From Firmicutes bacterium UBA6418 (GTDB lineage Bacteria; Bacillota; Clostridia; Peptostreptococcales; Anaerovoracaceae): a DNA stretch of 33,340 bases. Positions within the stretch are counted from its first letter, which is position 1; every line of letters begins with the position of its first letter. The position numbers were made by a program, and so were the translations under genes. The DNA is taken from contig DJPG01000033.1 of NCBI GenBank assembly GCA_002439735.1, forward strand, positions 1 through 33,340. The letters are read 5' to 3'. A model generated the notes under the pieces. The model had not been told where the DNA came from, searched no databases, and was given only the letters and a program-made list of their open reading frames with translations. Below, piece by piece: positions 31,167 through 33,340 of this stretch.

Positions 31167-32426
31167 TTATATGCGCTTATCGATCTCCGCTTTCAGATCT
31201 TCAAATTTCACTTCGGTCTGCTCGCCGCTGGTCATGTCTTTGAACGTCGCAACGCCTTTTTCCAACTCATGGTCGCCAAGCACGATCGCCAGTTTCGCGC
31301 CCAGGCGATCGGCATATTTAAATTGTCCTTTGAAGTTTCTCTGCAGGTCATCGTTCTGGCATTTGCAACCGCCTCTACGCAGTTCAAACAACAGCTTCTG
31401 TCCGTATAGTCTTGCTTTTTCGCCCATGGTTGCGATGAAAACGTCACATTCGGACGGTTTCGGGATCTCCACGCCGTTGGCTTCCATCAGCATGAGGAGT
31501 CTCTCCTTACCTAATCCGAAACCGACACCCGGAATCGGAGGTCCGCCGACTTCCTGCACCAGATTATCATACCGACCGCCGCCGCAGACCGTGCCCTGCG
31601 CGCCAAGACTATTGGTCACAAATTCAAACGCAGTCTTTGTATAGTAATCTAGCCCTCTGACAATCTTCGGATTCACGACATACGGAATGCCAATCGCATC
31701 GAGGTTCTGCTGCAGCTCTTCAAACGCATTTTTGCAGTCATCGCATAAGAAGTCGATCATCATCGGCGCGCCTTTAACCAGTTCCTGGTCGATCGGGCTC
31801 TTGCAGTCTAGGATCCGCATCGGGTTCTTATCATATCTGGACTTACAGGTATCGCAAAGCTGATCGTACTTCGGCAGCAGAAACTCTTTGAGTGCTTTTC
31901 TGTGCTCCGCACGGCAATGCGGACATCCGACAGAGTTGATCTCCAAGGTCAGATCGGTCACGCCCATCGAAGTCAGAAAATCATAGCCGATCGCAATGAT
32001 CTCCGCGTCTGCTACCATATTCGGCGTACCGAACGTTTCCACGCCGAACTGGTGGAACTGCCTCAGCCGTCCGGACTGTGGTTTTTCATAACGGAAGCAT
32101 GGAATATCATAATACAGCTTGATCGGCTGCACTTCCGCATACAGCTTGTGCTCGATGAAAGCGCGAACCGCCGGGGAAGTCCCTTCCGGCTTCAGTGTGA
32201 TGGAGCGTCCGCCGTGATCCTTGAACGTATACATTTCTTTCTGTACAACATCTGTAGTATCACCGATGCCTCTTTGGAATAATTCTGTATGTTCAAACAT
32301 CGGGGTACGAATCTCTTTGAATCCGTAACGTCGGCATACTTCTTTCCATTTTTTTTCGATGTAATGCCACTTGTACACCTGATCCGGCATGATATCCTTC
32401 GTCCCTTTCGGTGCGTTCGTTAACAT
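31167..32426 (-). CDS. hisS: histidyl-tRNA synthetase
   Basis: 419 residues. Class II motif region with LKPEGTSP (78-85), motif 2 CFRYEKPQSGRLRQFHQFG (110-128), and the histidine-specific GLDYYTKTAFEF with GGGRYDNLV. C-terminal anticodon domain follows. Overlaps the hemZ 3' end by seven bases, and AAGGAGG precedes the ATG inside hemZ. Confidence 0.97.
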   Translation of the reverse strand: MLTNAPKGTKDIMPDQVYKWHYIEKKWKEVCRRYGFKEIRTPMFEHTELFQRGIGDTTDVVQKEMYTFKDHGGRSITLKPEGTSPAVRAFIEHKLYAEVQPIKLYYDIPCFRYEKPQSGRLRQFHQFGVETFGTPNMVADAEIIAIGYDFLTSMGVTDLTLEINSVGCPHCRAEHRKALKEFLLPKYDQLCDTCKSRYDKNPMRILDCKSPIDQELVKGAPMMIDFLCDDCKNAFEELQQNLDAIGIPYVVNPKIVRGLDYYTKTAFEFVTNSLGAQGTVCGGGRYDNLVQEVGGPPIPGVGFGLGKERLLMLMEANGVEIPKPSECDVFIATMGEKARLYGQKLLFELRRGGCKCQNDDLQRNFKGQFKYADRLGAKLAIVLGDHELEKGVATFKDMTSGEQTEVKFEDLKAEIDKRI

Positions 32427-33340
32427 CTTTTTTCTACCTCCTTAAAAATATTTTGTTCTTTTCTATCCAGCATTTCCGCTAATCTGGAAATATAGATTTC
32501 GTAATTGGAAACATTCGGCACGCGTTCTAAACGGTTTTCGTCCGGATAATAGATCTTGCTGATGCCGCCGGCACCGAGTGCCAGGATCGTCTGTTTCTCC
32601 TCCATGATGCGAATGTTGTAGATGCACGGTGTATCACCCTGACAATATCCGGTATTTTCAAAGGCTCCGGCCATATGCTTCTGCCGATACAGATAATAGG
32701 GTCGGAATCCGGCGTCTTTCAGTTTCCGCTGCGCGACGGCCAGCATTTCTTTCACGGCTTCTCTTTGTTTATAATGAAAATCCTTGTCAACTTCCACTAG
32801 CCGCGAAGCGCGTTTGACCGCCAGCGTATGCACCGTAATGTTCTCCGGATCCAGCGCCAGGATCTGATCCATCGTTTCCACGAAATCCGCGGGCGTTTCC
32901 TCCGGCAGTCCGGCGATCAAATCCGCATTGACAATGGGAATCTCCACCCAGTCCGCACGCTGAAAGGCCTTGACAATATCATCCGGTTGATGCTTCCGAC
33001 CGATCAACCGCAGCGTCTTTTCTTTCATGGACTGCGGGTTGATGCTGATCCGGCAGACGGCATGCTTTTTTAGAACTTCCAGCTTTTCGTAGGTAATGGT
33101 TTCCGGGCGTCCGGCTTCCACGGTAAATTCTCTCAGGTGTCCAAAATCAAAGGATGTCTGTACGGTTTCCAGCAGGTCATCCATTTGCTCTGCTGTCAGA
33201 GTCGTCGGCGTACCACCTCCGATGTAGATGCTCTCCGGCCAAAGGCCGGTCTGTCGCATACGTCTGCCGACATAAACAATCTCCTGTTTCAGCGCCTCCA
33301 GATAACGCGTGATCTCTGCGTCTGATACCTGATTGGAGGT
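32420..33340 (-). CDS. hemZ: coproporphyrinogen dehydrogenase HemZ, 5' part beyond the window
   Basis: The frame stays open to the window edge, so the visible 306 residues are the 3' part of a longer gene; the ATG at 33259 is not its start. Radical SAM features include SIYIGGGTPTTL and the HemZ-specific YYLYRQKHMAGAFENTGYCQG segment. The Fe-S cluster CxxxCxxC motif is expected just outside the window. Anaerobic oxidation of coproporphyrinogen III or a related heme step is family knowledge. Same strand as hisS. Confidence 0.85.
   Translation of the reverse strand, partial: TSNQVSDAEITRYLEALKQEIVYVGRRMRQTGLWPESIYIGGGTPTTLTAEQMDDLLETVQTSFDFGHLREFTVEAGRPETITYEKLEVLKKHAVCRISINPQSMKEKTLRLIGRKHQPDDIVKAFQRADWVEIPIVNADLIAGLPEETPADFVETMDQILALDPENITVHTLAVKRASRLVEVDKDFHYKQREAVKEMLAVAQRKLKDAGFRPYYLYRQKHMAGAFENTGYCQGDTPCIYNIRIMEEKQTILALGAGGISKIYYPDENRLERVPNVSNYEIYISRLAEMLDRKEQNIFKEVEKRC

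Noticed and set aside
1..33340. CRISPR array, tRNA, rRNA, transposase or phage integrase
   Set aside because: No regularly spaced long repeats, cloverleaf-like sequences, rRNA motifs or DDE/recombinase motifs were seen in the window.

Overview
The window comes from an anaerobic, endospore-forming (or recently spore-forming) clostridial Firmicute of moderate G+C. The evidence is a complete spoIIIA operon behind a sigma-E-like promoter, HemZ, the mltG-trmR-trhP cluster, RNase J, RsfS/YqeK next to nadD, and a flavin/iron-sulfur complex of the electron-bifurcating type. I cannot name the species. Every supported gene lies on the minus strand, so transcription runs from high to low coordinates. 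I see no tRNA, rRNA, CRISPR array, transposase or phage gene.

Layout, low to high coordinates. (1) 1-3.3 kb is a visibly A+T-richer accessory block: two paralogous secreted proteins of unknown function (38-766 and 2520-3251), a small four-helix membrane protein and an unrelated exported protein. (2) 3.3-5.4 kb is an AgrC-like GHKL histidine kinase and a LytTR response regulator. The regulator promoter and the promoter of one secreted paralog each carry a 20-bp-phased direct repeat (TTGTAAGTGC type) seven bases upstream of the -35, so this secreted protein is probably a target of the two-component system. (3) 5.5-9.75 kb is spoIIIAA-AH, with a 56-residue SpoIIIAF that is missing from ordinary ORF lists. 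(4) 9.8-10.15 kb holds a 24-codon lipoprotein-like gene, its terminator, phased A-tracts and a tandem decamer. (5) 10.15-11.3 kb is azlCD, with a 14-bp tandem duplication that changes the AzlC C-terminus. (6) 11.5-17.3 kb is a three-gene NuoE/NuoF/1153-residue flavoprotein operon. The large subunit combines a 2Fe-2S domain, a GltD/NfnB-like flavoprotein, two ferredoxin clusters and a molybdopterin-type domain that lacks the formate dehydrogenase catalytic motif. (7) 17.3-21.4 kb is mltG-trmR-trhP-corC-like: peptidoglycan terminase, two tRNA wobble-uridine modification enzymes and a CBS protein. (8) 21.5-24.4 kb is efp with a near-consensus sigma-A promoter and a terminator, a YlbF-family gene and RNase J. 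(9) 24.5-29.3 kb is leuS, rsfS, yqeK and a NadD with an unusual N-terminal zinc-ribbon domain of about 230 residues. (10) 29.4-33.3 kb is aspS, hisS and the 3' part of hemZ, which runs off the window.

The points most worth following are the LytTR regulon with two mosaic secreted paralogs (one with no recognisable start or promoter), a promoter nested in a terminator, the composite bifurcating-type flavoenzyme, the NadD fusion, the minimal SpoIIIAF and the hidden lipopeptide gene. Comparisons with known families are from memory and from reading motifs; no database search was run.
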